A stretch of DNA of 64,000 bases from Hypericibacter adhaerens (GTDB taxonomy: Bacteria > Pseudomonadota > Alphaproteobacteria > Dongiales > Dongiaceae), in the NCBI RefSeq assembly GCF_008728835.1, contig NZ_CP042582.1:5563001-5627000 (forward strand), given 5' to 3'. This document shows, piece by piece, positions 55,550-64,000 of the stretch; positions within the stretch are counted from its first letter, which is position 1, and each line of letters begins with the position of its first letter. The translations under genes and the position numbers were made by a program. The notes beneath the pieces were generated by a model that searched no databases, had not been told where the DNA came from, and was given only the letters and a program-made list of their open reading frames with translations.

Positions 55550-56137
55550 CTATTCGCCGGTCTGCGCGACGCGAAGCTGGCGCGCCCGCGTGAGAATGGC
55601 GTTCTCGAGGTCGGTCGCGGTCGAGGGCGCGACAGGCGCATCGACCCAGTTGGCGCCCTGCATCTCCTGGCGGAACACGGCGGCGCGCACACCGTCGGCG
55701 CGCAGCGTGCGGCCGAGGATATAGACGTTCACCTTGAACCGCTCGCTGGGCGTCTGGGGCGGCGTGTACCAGTCGGTGATGATGACGCCACCGAACGGAT
55801 CGGCCGAGACCAGCGGCATGAAGGACATGGTGTCGAGCGATGCGCGCCAGAGGAAGCTGTTGACGCCGACACCGGCACCGCCGCCACCGCCGCCCTGCTC
55901 GTCCGTGGGCGATTGAGCGTTGCCGATATTGAGGCCGCCGGGCCCGAACACCGATTCCGGCTCGTTATAGGCCGGGGTGGTCTGGCCTTTGCGACGCAGA
56001 TCCGGGTATTTCGAATCAGGATCGCCCCAGGCACAGCCGTAAAGAAGCGCCGGCAGCAGCATCAGAGCGATCGCTGCCAGGATCCCGCTGCGCCACCCGC
56101 GCTTCGCCTCCGCGGAGTTGCGCCGACCACTCGCCAT
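55550..56137 (-). CDS. DUF3576 lipoprotein
   Basis: A 195-residue lipoprotein. The signal (GILAAIALMLLPALLYGCAWG) ends in a LLYGC lipobox. The mature part matches DUF3576: GVNSFLWRASLDTMSFMPLVSADPFGGVIITDWYTPP and ADGVRAAVFRQEMQGANWVDA, with a Gly-rich loop. These are small envelope proteins of alphaproteobacteria with unknown role. The start at MASGRRNSA has GGAAGGA upstream; an earlier ATG lacks one. Lies upstream of the oxygenase pair with a 117-bp gap. Confidence 0.9.
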   Translation of the reverse strand: MASGRRNSAEAKRGWRSGILAAIALMLLPALLYGCAWGDPDSKYPDLRRKGQTTPAYNEPESVFGPGGLNIGNAQSPTDEQGGGGGGAGVGVNSFLWRASLDTMSFMPLVSADPFGGVIITDWYTPPQTPSERFKVNVYILGRTLRADGVRAAVFRQEMQGANWVDAPVAPSTATDLENAILTRARQLRVAQTGE

Positions 56138-56440
56138 GACCGCATTCCTTCCGATAAGCATCTGTAACGGCGAGGAAGCTTAAAGCAGAGCCCCTGTGAC
56201 GGGTCAAGGCTGCCGGCGCCGCGGGAACGGACGGCCCCGCCCGGTCGCAAAGCTGACCTGGCCGACCGGTCGCCGGGGACCGCAAAAAGCCGCCATTTCG
56301 GCCAGCCGCGGCTGAAAACCGCAGCGGCGGGTGCAGAACCCGAGGGCGGGCGGGATTTCCCTGGCAGGACCCGCGGGTTTCCCCTATCTAGCCTGTCGCA
56401 CCCTCATCCGCGCTGACCCGGAATCCCGACCCGCCGCATC
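56138..56440. other. Divergent gap between DUF3576 and the first sulfotransferase
   Basis: A 303-bp GC-rich non-coding gap. Besides short inverted GC stretches (for example GCCGGCGCCGCGGG near 56212) nothing with clear function is seen. It should hold both promoters. Confidence 0.35.
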
Positions 56441-57283
56441 ATGGGCAAGATCGTCTGGCTCGCCTCCTATCCCAAATCGGGCAACACCTGGCTGCGGGTC
56501 TTCCTGCACAACCTGTTCCGCGACCCCGCGGAGCCCTACGACATCAACCAGATCGACAAGTTCTCGGTCAGCGATTCCGCGGCCGGCTGGTATCAGCAGC
56601 TGGACCCGCGGCCGGTCACCGAGATGACGGACGAAGAGATCGCGCAGCTGCGTCCCCGGGTGCACAAAGCCATCACCGGGATCTTCCCCGACAATGTGTT
56701 CGTGAAGACGCACAGCGCCCTGGTGATGTCGCACGGCACGCCGGCGATCACGATGGAGCAGACGGCGGGCGCCATCTACATCGTGCGCAACCCGCTCGAT
56801 GTCGTGATCTCCTACGCGCATCACTATGGGCGCACGCTCGACGAGGCGATCCTCGAGGTGAACCGCCCGGGATTGCAGACACAGACCGGTGAGCGTCACG
56901 TCTATGAGCTGCTGGGCTCCTGGACCGAGCATGTCGCGAGCTGGACGTCGCGGCCCAATCCCGCCCTCCATGTCATGCGCTACGAGGACATGCTGGCCGA
57001 GCCGGAGCGCGCGTTCGGTGCGGTGACGAACTTTCTCGGCCTCACGGTCCGGCGCGAGCGCCTGTTGAAGGCGATCGAGCAGAGCTCCTTCCGCAACATG
57101 CGCGAGCAGGAATCCCAGAAGGGCTTCGCCGAGCGCAGCGACAAGTCGGACCGCTTCTTCCGCGAGGGCCGCGCGGAGCAATGGCGCGAGGTGATGACGC
57201 AGGAACAAGTGGACGCGATCGTCGCCGCCCATCGCCAGCAGATGAGCCGCTTCGGCTATTTCCCGCTGCCGAAGCGGAACTGA
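56441..57283 (+). CDS. Sulfotransferase, cluster copy 1
   Basis: A 280-residue PAPS-dependent sulfotransferase. The 5'-phosphosulfate loop is LASYPKSGNTWLRVFL (about 7-22), and the 3'-phosphate-binding segment is YIVRNPLDVVISYAHHYG (about 111-128). It should transfer a sulfate from PAPS to an OH or amine; the acceptor is unknown. It converges with a second sulfotransferase 12 bp away, and an O-GlcNAc-transferase-like gene lies next to that. The ATG at 56441 begins the conserved GKIVWLASYP. Confidence 0.93.
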   Translation: MGKIVWLASYPKSGNTWLRVFLHNLFRDPAEPYDINQIDKFSVSDSAAGWYQQLDPRPVTEMTDEEIAQLRPRVHKAITGIFPDNVFVKTHSALVMSHGTPAITMEQTAGAIYIVRNPLDVVISYAHHYGRTLDEAILEVNRPGLQTQTGERHVYELLGSWTEHVASWTSRPNPALHVMRYEDMLAEPERAFGAVTNFLGLTVRRERLLKAIEQSSFRNMREQESQKGFAERSDKSDRFFREGRAEQWREVMTQEQVDAIVAAHRQQMSRFGYFPLPKRN

Positions 57284-57295
57284 GCGGTTCCGGCT

Positions 57296-58096
57296 CTAGG
57301 ATTCCGCCTGGGGCCGATAGCCCAGCTTTTCCATCATTGGCCCGAAGCGCTGCAAGGCCGCCTCGCGTTGCGCGGCGCTCATCGGATCCCGGGCGGAACC
57401 GCTCACGAAGCGCCTGTCCCCGCCCGCGGCCTGCGCCGGATCGAAGAAGATGCCGGCGCGACGCTCCCGGATCTCGGCTTCCTCGAGCGCCTGCATCGCG
57501 GCGAAGGAAGAGCGGTCGATCGCCGCCTGCAGCTTCGCCTCGCCGGCCTCGATTCCGAGAAACCGGGAGACCGTCGCCATCGTGCCCGCGATGTCCGAGC
57601 GCAGCGCCTCATAGCGCACGACGAGGCGCGTGTAGGGCAACGGATCCTCGGTCCAGCTCCGCAGATTCTCCTCCCACGTGCCGAAGCCCATCTCGCGCCA
57701 TCGCTGATAGCCGCCCTGGGCGATGTAGCTGTCGATCCAGCGCCGCTCGAACTCGCGCTTGACGCTTTCGTTCTGCGGCCCGCTGGCCTGCTCGCCCCGC
57801 AGGATCACGTAGTTGAGGTTGGAGACCAGCACCTCGATCGGATCGCGGATGATGTAGATCGCCCCGATGGTGTCCTCGCGCAGCGGCAGGTCGGGCAGGA
57901 AGCGCCAGTGAGTCTTGATCAAGGTCTTGCGCGACCCATGGATCTGGTGGCCGACCAGGCCGCGATGGATGTCGGGCACCATCTCCTGCAGCGCCGCCGT
58001 GCTCGCGATCTGCCCATAGAGCAGGTTGGCGAGCAGGAACCTCATCCAGGTATTGCCCGAGCGGGGATAAGAGGCGATCCAGACGAATTTCGCGAT
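57296..58096 (-). CDS. Sulfotransferase, cluster copy 2, with no normal start codon
   Basis: A 266-residue sulfotransferase with FVWIASYPRSGNTWMRFLLANLL (loop) and IYIIRDPIEVLVSNLNYVIL (3'-phosphate site). Homologues start 'MxKFVWIASYP'; here the codon at the matching place is ATC (58094-58096). No ATG, GTG or TTG exists in frame until 58285, across the start of the divergent gene. The frame before it (HRRHRHRRAWAAGRN) is not protein-like. I list the ATC as the likely old start; the gene may be defective or use ATC. The rest is intact. Confidence 0.75.
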   Translation of the reverse strand: MAKFVWIASYPRSGNTWMRFLLANLLYGQIASTAALQEMVPDIHRGLVGHQIHGSRKTLIKTHWRFLPDLPLREDTIGAIYIIRDPIEVLVSNLNYVILRGEQASGPQNESVKREFERRWIDSYIAQGGYQRWREMGFGTWEENLRSWTEDPLPYTRLVVRYEALRSDIAGTMATVSRFLGIEAGEAKLQAAIDRSSFAAMQALEEAEIRERRAGIFFDPAQAAGGDRRFVSGSARDPMSAAQREAALQRFGPMMEKLGYRPQAES

Positions 58097-58283
58097 GGTA
58101 CGGAACTCCCCGTTTCGCCCGGCAGCCCAAGCCCGCCGATGACGATGTCGGCGATGCGGTTCGGCGACCGGGCGGTCGCAACGGCCTTCTGTCGAGGATA
58201 GAGCCGGGCGCGGCTGTCGCTCAACCGGCCGAGGCCTGGCCCGGGGTTGTTCCCGGCCGATTGATGCTATAAACGCGGGCGCC

Positions 58284-60434
58284 ATGTCCCGCCACCCCCT
58301 TCCCCCCTGGCCGCCCGGCCCGGCCCGTCCGGCCGGGGCCGTGACGGGGCCGCCGCCTGAATTCCGCGCCGCCATCGAGCATCACCGGGCCGGGCGGCTG
58401 CGCGAGGCCGAGGCGCTCTATCTCGAGGTCCTCAAGCGCTTCCCGCGTGCCGCCGATGCCCAAGGCCTCCTGGGCTTTCTCCTGCACCAGGACGGGCAGC
58501 AGGAAGCGGCGCTGGTCCAGCTCGCGAAGGCGCTCGAGCTCAACCCGAACTTTCTCGACGCCTATCTCTGGCGCGGCATGGCGCTGCAGGCGCTCGGCCG
58601 GCTGGCGGAAGCGGAGGCCAGCTATCGCCGGGTCCTCATGGCCAACCCCCGGCATTTCGACGCGCTCTGCAATCTCGGCGGCGTGCTGGTGCTGCTGCAC
58701 CGCGCGAACGAAGCGATCTCCCCGCTGGAGCAGGCGATCGCCCTTCATGGCAACCGTCCCGAGGCCCATTTCAATCTGGGCCGCGCCTTCATGGATGTCG
58801 GCCGGCCCGACGCGGCTCTCGCGGGTTTCCGCAAGGCGATCCAGCTGCGGCCGGACTATGTCGAGGCGCAGACGAATCTCGGTGCCTGCCTGATCGAGCT
58901 CGGCCGCCGGGACGAGGCCGAAGCCTGCCTCGAGCGCGCGCTGGCGCTCGATCCGACACGGCCTGAAAGCCATTACAACCTCGCGCGGGCCCGCAGCGAA
59001 CGGGCCGATGCCGGCGACAGCGAAGCTCTCCTCCGCCAGGCCCTGGAGCTGCGGCCGGAATATCCCGAGGCGCGCGTCGAGCTCGCCAATCTGCTGATGA
59101 ATCTCGGCCGGCGCGACGAAGCGATCGAGCATCTGCGCTACACGGTCGAGACATCGCCGGAATCGATCGTGGCGATCTCGAGCCTGCTGATGGCGCTCAA
59201 CTACGATGCCGGCCTCGATGCCGACGCGGTGGCACGCGAGCATCTCGATCTCGGTAAGTCGATCGCGGACCGGGCGGCTTCGATGGCGCCGCTGTCCGGC
59301 CGATCCGGGCTTCGCGATCCCGGCCGCCGGTTGCGGCTCGGCTATCTGTCGGGCGATTTCCGCGCCCATTCCTGCGCCTTCTTCATCGAGCCGCTCTGGA
59401 GCGCCCAGGATCGCGCGCGCTTCGAGCTCTTCGCCTACTCGACCACGCCCGGCGAGGATGCGGTCACGGCCCGCTTGCGCGCGCTGGTCGATCACTGGCG
59501 TCCCGTGCGCTTTCTCGATGACGCGGCGTTGGCACAGCAGATCGCGGATGACGGCATCGACATCCTGATCGATCTCGCCGGCCATACCAGCGGCGGCCGG
59601 CCGCTGACGCTGGCCTTGCGTCCCGCGCCGGTCTCGGCGACCTGGCTGGGCTATCCGAACACGACGGGCCTCGCCGCGGTGGACGGAAGGATCACCGATG
59701 CGATCGCCGACCCGCCGGGCGCGAGCGACAGGCGACACAGCGAGCGCCTGCTGCGGCTGCCGGGCGGGTTTCTCTGCTACCGCCCGCCGGCCGACGCGCC
59801 GGCGCCGTCGGATCGTCCGGCTTCGGCGCCGCCGGTCTTCGGCTGCTTCAACACCGCGCTCAAGATCAATCGCCCGGTGGCGGCGTGCTGGACGCGCATC
59901 CTCGACCGGGTGCCGGGATCGGTGCTGCAATTGCGCGCCGCCCAGTTCCGCTACCCGGCCGCGGTCGGGGCGATGCGGGCCCTCTTCCAGGAGGCCGGCC
60001 TCGATCCCGCGCGGCTGCATTGCTCGCCCTGGCGGCCGACGATCGCCGAGGGGCTCGCCGACTATGGCGGCATCGACCTGGCGCTGGATCCCTTTCCCTA
60101 TAACGGCACGACCACGAGCTGCGAGGCTCTGTGGATGGGCGTGCCGGTCCTGACGCTCGCGGGCGAAGCCCATGCGGGCCGCGTCGGCGCCAGCCTCCTG
60201 TCGGCGGTCGGGCTCGAGAAGGAGCTGGTCGCCGCGTCGCCCGACGACTATGTCGAGCGCGCGGTCGCGCTGATGCAAGACCGCGATCGGCTGCGGCGCC
60301 ATCGCGCCGAGCTCCGCCCGCGCCTGGCGGCCTCGCGACTGACCGATCCGGCGGCGTTCGCCGCCGCGTTCGAGGCAGCGCTGCTGACGCTGTGGCAGGA
60401 GCGGCCAGCCTCTTCGGGTGAAGCCGGGGCATGA
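58284..60434 (+). CDS. TPR / SPINDLY-type O-linked N-acetylglucosamine transferase-like protein
   Basis: A 716-residue protein: about nine tetratricopeptide repeats (about 25-310, starting FRAAIEHHRAGRLREAEALYLEVL) and a C-terminal glycosyltransferase family 41 domain (about 340-700) with RLRLGYLSGDFRAHSCAFF, IDLAGHTSGGRPLTL, PVFGCFNTALKINRPV and DPFPYNGTTTSCEALWMGVPVLTL. It probably glycosylates protein Ser/Thr with a sugar nucleotide. It overlaps the next gene (ATGA at 60431) and has the second sulfotransferase divergent upstream. Confidence 0.93.
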   Translation: MSRHPLPPWPPGPARPAGAVTGPPPEFRAAIEHHRAGRLREAEALYLEVLKRFPRAADAQGLLGFLLHQDGQQEAALVQLAKALELNPNFLDAYLWRGMALQALGRLAEAEASYRRVLMANPRHFDALCNLGGVLVLLHRANEAISPLEQAIALHGNRPEAHFNLGRAFMDVGRPDAALAGFRKAIQLRPDYVEAQTNLGACLIELGRRDEAEACLERALALDPTRPESHYNLARARSERADAGDSEALLRQALELRPEYPEARVELANLLMNLGRRDEAIEHLRYTVETSPESIVAISSLLMALNYDAGLDADAVAREHLDLGKSIADRAASMAPLSGRSGLRDPGRRLRLGYLSGDFRAHSCAFFIEPLWSAQDRARFELFAYSTTPGEDAVTARLRALVDHWRPVRFLDDAALAQQIADDGIDILIDLAGHTSGGRPLTLALRPAPVSATWLGYPNTTGLAAVDGRITDAIADPPGASDRRHSERLLRLPGGFLCYRPPADAPAPSDRPASAPPVFGCFNTALKINRPVAACWTRILDRVPGSVLQLRAAQFRYPAAVGAMRALFQEAGLDPARLHCSPWRPTIAEGLADYGGIDLALDPFPYNGTTTSCEALWMGVPVLTLAGEAHAGRVGASLLSAVGLEKELVAASPDDYVERAVALMQDRDRLRRHRAELRPRLAASRLTDPAAFAAAFEAALLTLWQERPASSGEAGA

Positions 60435-61231
60435 CCGGGAACGAACCCGCTTCCGATGCCCGCCCGGTCCTGAGGCTGGTCCACCATCTGGCCCGGACCG
60501 GCGGCACGACTATCAGCAAATGCCTGGCGGTCATGCCGGGCGTGGCGCTCCTGAGCGAGATCCACCCGCTGGGCATCGAGAAGATCAGCGCGCTTCGTCA
60601 GGCCAGGGACTGGTTCAACCTGGTCGGCGAGGACGAGATCGACCGTCTCGGCGCCCATCCCGACTTCGCCGCCTCGATCCGCCTGATCGCGGCGCGGGCC
60701 TCGACACGGGGCCTGTCGCTGGTGATCCGCGACTGGAACCATCTGGACTTCACCGGCCCGCCGCTGGTGGAGACGCCCGGCTTTCGCATGGCGACGGCGG
60801 ACGCGCTCTCGGCCCATTTCCGCTTGCGCCGGATCGCCACGGTCCGTCATCCGATCGACCAGTGGCAGAGCCTGCGCCGGGTTCCGCTGATGCGGGGAAA
60901 GATCGATCTCGATCGTTTTCTCGTCGGCTATCGGCGTTTCGCCGAGCTTGCGGCTCCTTTGGGCATGGTGCGGTTCGAGGATTTCTGCGCCGAGCCCGAG
61001 GCCTGGCTGCAGCGCCTCTGCGCGGCGCTCGATCTGCGCTACGACGCCGGCTGGCGGGAGCGCTGGGCAAGCTATGATCGCATCACCGGCGACGATGCGG
61101 CGCGGCGCGGCGGCGCTGCCTTGAGCCTGCCGCGGCGCCGGCCGCTCGAGCCCGGCCTCGCCGACGCCTTCCTGCGGCATCCCGACTACCGGCCGGCGCT
61201 GGCCCTGCTCGGCTATCGCCACCCGATCTGA
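60431..61231 (+). CDS. Sulfotransferase-like P-loop protein
   Basis: A 266-residue protein. LVHHLARTGGTTISKCLA (about 17-34) resembles a 5'-phosphosulfate loop of the sulfotransferase fold, and IATVRHPIDQWQSLRR (about 137-152) resembles the 3'-phosphate site. The family as a whole is unrecognised. It overlaps the OGT-like gene by four bases, so it is cotranscribed and probably acts on the same glycan or protein. The N-terminus MTGNEPASDA is not conserved-looking. Confidence 0.75.
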   Translation: MTGNEPASDARPVLRLVHHLARTGGTTISKCLAVMPGVALLSEIHPLGIEKISALRQARDWFNLVGEDEIDRLGAHPDFAASIRLIAARASTRGLSLVIRDWNHLDFTGPPLVETPGFRMATADALSAHFRLRRIATVRHPIDQWQSLRRVPLMRGKIDLDRFLVGYRRFAELAAPLGMVRFEDFCAEPEAWLQRLCAALDLRYDAGWRERWASYDRITGDDAARRGGAALSLPRRRPLEPGLADAFLRHPDYRPALALLGYRHPI

Positions 61232-61245
61232 GATCGAGCCCGTCC

Positions 61246-62220
61246 ATGGCCATGACGTCGCCGAACCAGGAACCGACCGCGCCGATCGTGCTCTGCACCA
61301 CCGTCGTCCGGTCGGCCCATCACGGCTCGAGCCATGGCGGCGCCTATCTCGTCGACCTCGTCACGGGCCGCCATCGCCAGGTGCTGGACTGGAACGACGG
61401 CTCGATCGATTGGAGCGGCCGCGGCGGCGGCCGGGGCCTGCGCGGGATCGCGTTCCACGGCGAAGAGATCTATATCGCCGCGTCCGACGAGATCTTCGTC
61501 TATGACCGGGAGTTCCGGGTGCTTCGTTCCTTCCGGCATCCCTGTCTCGATCTCTGCCACGAGATCTTCATTGCCGGGGATCGTCTCTATCTGACCGCCA
61601 CCGGCTTCGATTCGATCCTCGTTCACGACCTCGCCGCCGGGCGCTTCATCGAGGGCCACTGCCTGCGGCGCGATGCGGCCTCCGGCCGGCTGCTCTATCG
61701 GCGCTTCGATCCCGCCGGTCCGGAGCTGCCGGAAGCGGGCGACAGCACGCATATCAACAATGTCTTCGTCGCCGGCGATCGCCTCTATGTCGGCGGCGTC
61801 AATCTCGACCGGCTGATCGAGCTCCATGAAGGCCGGGCCACCGCTTTCGCCCGGCTGCCCACCTGGACCCACAACGCCCGCCCCTTCGCCGGCGGCATCA
61901 TCGCCAACAGCACGCAGAACGATTGCATCCTGATCGCGACGCGCGACGGCCGGCCGCGCCTCACCCTGCCGGTGCCGCGCTATCCGGTGGAGCAGCTCCA
62001 GAATGCCGATCTGCCCGTCGATTTCGCCCGCCAGGCCTTCGGGCGCGGTCTTGCGATCATCGACGAGAACCACATCGTCGCGGGATCCTCGCCGGCCACG
62101 TTAACCCTGTGGCGCCTGGCGCCCACGGCTCTCCTCGCCCGTGTCAATCTCAGTCTCGACATCCGCAACGCCGTGCACGGGCTTGCCATCTGGCCGTTCG
62201 GACGCACCTTCAATGAATAG
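61246..62220 (+). CDS. Beta-propeller-like hypothetical protein (DUF4915/TIGR03032-like)
   Basis: A 324-residue protein with repeated strand-turn patterns such as GIAFHGEEIYIAASDEIFVYDREF, EIFIAGDRLYLTATGFDSILVHDL and VFVAGDRLYVGGVNLDRLIEL, typical of a beta-propeller. A WTHNARPFAGGIIANSTQND motif resembles the DUF4915 (TIGR03032) family, found beside O-GlcNAc-transferase-like and sulfotransferase genes. No signal peptide. It starts 15 bp after the preceding gene. Function unknown. Confidence 0.7.
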   Translation: MAMTSPNQEPTAPIVLCTTVVRSAHHGSSHGGAYLVDLVTGRHRQVLDWNDGSIDWSGRGGGRGLRGIAFHGEEIYIAASDEIFVYDREFRVLRSFRHPCLDLCHEIFIAGDRLYLTATGFDSILVHDLAAGRFIEGHCLRRDAASGRLLYRRFDPAGPELPEAGDSTHINNVFVAGDRLYVGGVNLDRLIELHEGRATAFARLPTWTHNARPFAGGIIANSTQNDCILIATRDGRPRLTLPVPRYPVEQLQNADLPVDFARQAFGRGLAIIDENHIVAGSSPATLTLWRLAPTALLARVNLSLDIRNAVHGLAIWPFGRTFNE

Positions 62221-62322
62221 GCCTTCATGCTCCCGGTGAGGGGGCGGGAGGCGAAGGATGTGACCGGCCGCCGGTAAGCCCTGGGGACATCCCGGGGCAA
62301 AGCCGACGGAGGGGATGGATGG

Positions 62323-63465
62323 ATGAAGTTCGCCTTGCTGGGCACGACGGCGTTGGTCTCGGCAGGGCTCGTCAACGTTGCAGGCCCGCCGCGCGCGCTG
62401 GCCGACAGCGGCGTCGAGCTCGGTCTCGGCGGCTATTACGGGGCGGCCGCAGGTCTCCTCTTCCATCAGGACGACGGCAGCGGCGAGCCCGGGCAGCATA
62501 CCCGCGACCTCGCGTTCCGCCAGGATGTCGAGGTCTATATCCAAGGCAGCACGACGCTCGATAACGGCCTGACAGTGGGCGTGCAGCTGCAGCTCGAAGG
62601 CCAGCAATCCGACGACCAGATCGACGAGGTCTATGCCTATTTCAAAGGCGGCTGGGGCCAGCTCCGCTTCGGCTCCGACGACGACGCCACCGAGCAGCTC
62701 GGCTACCTGATCCCCAACGCCTCGTACAATTTCGGCGTGGATTCACCCAACTTCGACTTCGCCAACGATCACGCCGGATTCACCAACGGCAACTTCCAGA
62801 CCAACGACACGCTGCTCGACATCTCCGGCGACGCCACGAAGATCATCTATTTCAGCCCGACCTTCGGCGGCTTCAGCTTCGCGGTCTCCTTCGCGCCCGA
62901 CCGCCGCGGCGAGGACACCTACTCCTACTGGTCGGGCCCCGGCGGCACGACCAGTAGCAACAACACGGGCCAGGTGCAGAACGTGCTCTCGGCGGCCATC
63001 GAGTTCGATCAGGATCTCAACGGGTTGGGCCTCGCCTCCGGCATCGGCGTCAGCGAGGGCCAGTGGGAGAATCCGATCCCCAACCAGAACCGGACGACCT
63101 GGGGTCTGAACGGCCATCTCGATCTGAGCTTCTCCGGCTTCACCCTGGGCGGCTCCATGGCCTATCAGAGCAACTACACCACGATCGGCGCCGGGTCGGA
63201 CTTCCTCATCTATGGCGTGGGCGCGACCTACAACTGGGATGCCTGGACCGTCGGCCTGTCCTGGTCGCATGGCGACTACGAATATGCCAGCAGCACCGAC
63301 GACGACGATCTCGACATCGTCCAGTTCACCGGCCGCTACGATCTGGGCCCCGGCATCTCGCTGGATGCCATGGTGGGCGTGAACAGCCTCGACAGCGCCA
63401 ACGGCTCCACCCGTACCGACTACACGGCCTGGGAGGCCGGTATGGGCTTCTATATCGGCTTCTGA
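62323..63465 (+). CDS. Porin, outer-membrane beta-barrel
   Basis: A 380-residue exported barrel protein. The signal peptide is MKFALLGTTALVSAGLV...PPRALA, and the mature part is built from alternating strands with Asp/Gly-rich loops (YAYFKGGWGQLRFGSDDDA), ending in GMGFYIGF with a terminal Phe as required for insertion by the BAM machinery. It is expected to form a general diffusion pore. A GGAGGGG site precedes the ATG. A second porin begins at 63954 with a near-identical signal. Confidence 0.92.
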   Translation: MKFALLGTTALVSAGLVNVAGPPRALADSGVELGLGGYYGAAAGLLFHQDDGSGEPGQHTRDLAFRQDVEVYIQGSTTLDNGLTVGVQLQLEGQQSDDQIDEVYAYFKGGWGQLRFGSDDDATEQLGYLIPNASYNFGVDSPNFDFANDHAGFTNGNFQTNDTLLDISGDATKIIYFSPTFGGFSFAVSFAPDRRGEDTYSYWSGPGGTTSSNNTGQVQNVLSAAIEFDQDLNGLGLASGIGVSEGQWENPIPNQNRTTWGLNGHLDLSFSGFTLGGSMAYQSNYTTIGAGSDFLIYGVGATYNWDAWTVGLSWSHGDYEYASSTDDDDLDIVQFTGRYDLGPGISLDAMVGVNSLDSANGSTRTDYTAWEAGMGFYIGF

Positions 63466-63953
63466 TCGAAAGGCCGCCGGTCCGCCCGCCCCGGCTGGCG
63501 CTGCGGTTGGCGACCGCCCTCCTTTGCCCCTCGCTTTGCGCACCGTCCGCTTCTCATCCCCATCGCGGCGCGCCGACCCTGAGCCGACCTCCATCATTGC
63601 CCCTGCCCTTTTGGTAAGTTTCGTCCGCCGGCGCCGCCCGGCGGCGGTCCCGTCGCGGCAATAGTTCCTGCTGGGATTTTCTAACTATCTGTTCATCTTC
63701 TTTGTGTCATTTCCGCAACAGTATGACAGAAAGGACATATTTCGACGGCCGTTTGCTTGACCGTTAATGATGTCAGCGGGATAAGGTTATTCGCCGGAAT
63801 TCAGCGTCGATGCCGAATTCCTGTCTCGGGGGCCTTGTCTAGGGGGCTGGCGTGGCAGGAAACACGGTCCCTGGGGCTCGAGACCGGCAGCAATGGGGAG
63901 CCGAGGGTAGCTAGCGCCTTCGGCTAAAACTCTAAGAATAGGAACCGACTGTC
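63466..63953. other. Intergenic region between the two porin genes
   Basis: 488 bp. The 3' part is AT-rich (63670-63790). A possible promoter is TTGACC (63757-63762) with TAAGGT (63782-63787), but the spacing of 19 bp is long. An inverted repeat GGAATTC (63796-63802) and GAATTCC (63815-63821) follows. No gene is supported. Confidence 0.45.
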
Positions 63954-64000
63954 ATGAAACATGTTCTTCTCGGTACGACCGCTCTGGTCGCCGCCGGGCT
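63954..64000 (+). CDS. Second porin, start only
   Basis: Only the first 15 codons are in the window: MKHVLLGTTALVAAG. They closely match the start of the preceding porin (MKFALLGTTALVSAG), so this is very likely the signal peptide of a tandem porin paralogue that continues past the window. Confidence 0.85.
   Translation, partial: MKHVLLGTTALVAAG

Noticed and set aside
63757-63787. TTGACC ... TAAGGT as the promoter of the second porin
   Set aside because: The spacer of 19 bp and a weak -10 make it no better than chance in AT-rich DNA; mentioned only within the gap entry.

Overview
This GC-rich window looks like an alphaproteobacterial chromosome, most like a Rhodospirillales-type organism. 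The argument is gene content and order. ppsR-maf-aroE-coaE-dnaQ...secB lies on one side, and hemE-hemH-hemJ-rho...mnmE-mnmG-rsmG-parA-parB-holA on the other. This is the arrangement that flanks the replication origin of Caulobacter and its relatives. No rRNA, tRNA, CRISPR array or intact insertion sequence was seen.

Layout: 1-2.4 kb holds histidine biosynthesis genes (hisB-hisH, a GNAT gene, start of hisA). 2.8-4.3 kb is a patch of small genes with AT-rich DNA, strong palindromes and two abutting consensus DnaA boxes. 4.3-8.2 kb is the serine pathway (serB, serC, serA). 8.3-12.4 kb has a small HTH-like DUF6471 gene with three 14-bp palindromes, a two-domain dCTP deaminase and hslVU. 13-20.4 kb is a lactate-utilisation cluster (lutA, lutB, lutC, then smr and an XRE regulator), split by genes for secreted proteins. 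20.6-28.4 kb carries mltA, a Tim44-like gene, a histidine phosphatase, secB, a secreted-protein gene inserted beside dnaQ, then dnaQ, coaE, aroE and maf. 28.6-34.0 kb is ppsR, the putative origin (29483-29981), hemE, hemH, hemJ and rho. 34.1-42.9 kb is accessory metabolism and signalling (a 1078-aa cyclase/ATPase/TPR protein, DUF1089, qor, ogt, a YyaL-like protein, a ferredoxin). 43-53 kb is the mnmE-parS-mnmG-rsmG-parA-parB cluster, then holA, lptE and leuS on the other strand. 53-56 kb has two tandem thioredoxin-like/prolyl-hydroxylase fusion genes and a DUF3576 lipoprotein. 56.4-62.2 kb is a sulfotransferase / SPINDLY-type O-GlcNAc-transferase / beta-propeller cluster. 62.3-64 kb has two porin genes, the second cut by the window end.

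Main points of interest: (i) the putative oriC, with nine GANTC (CcrM-type) sites in 265 bp and two parS sites 14-16 kb away; (ii) a diverged copy of the dnaQ 3' end, which marks the insertion of a secreted-protein gene whose paralogue sits inside the lut cluster; (iii) a dispersed palindromic element that has entered the smr coding sequence in frame; (iv) several small-regulator/palindrome pairs; (v) the sulfotransferase/OGT cluster, including one sulfotransferase gene with no normal start codon. All functions are inferred by reading the sequence; no database search was run.
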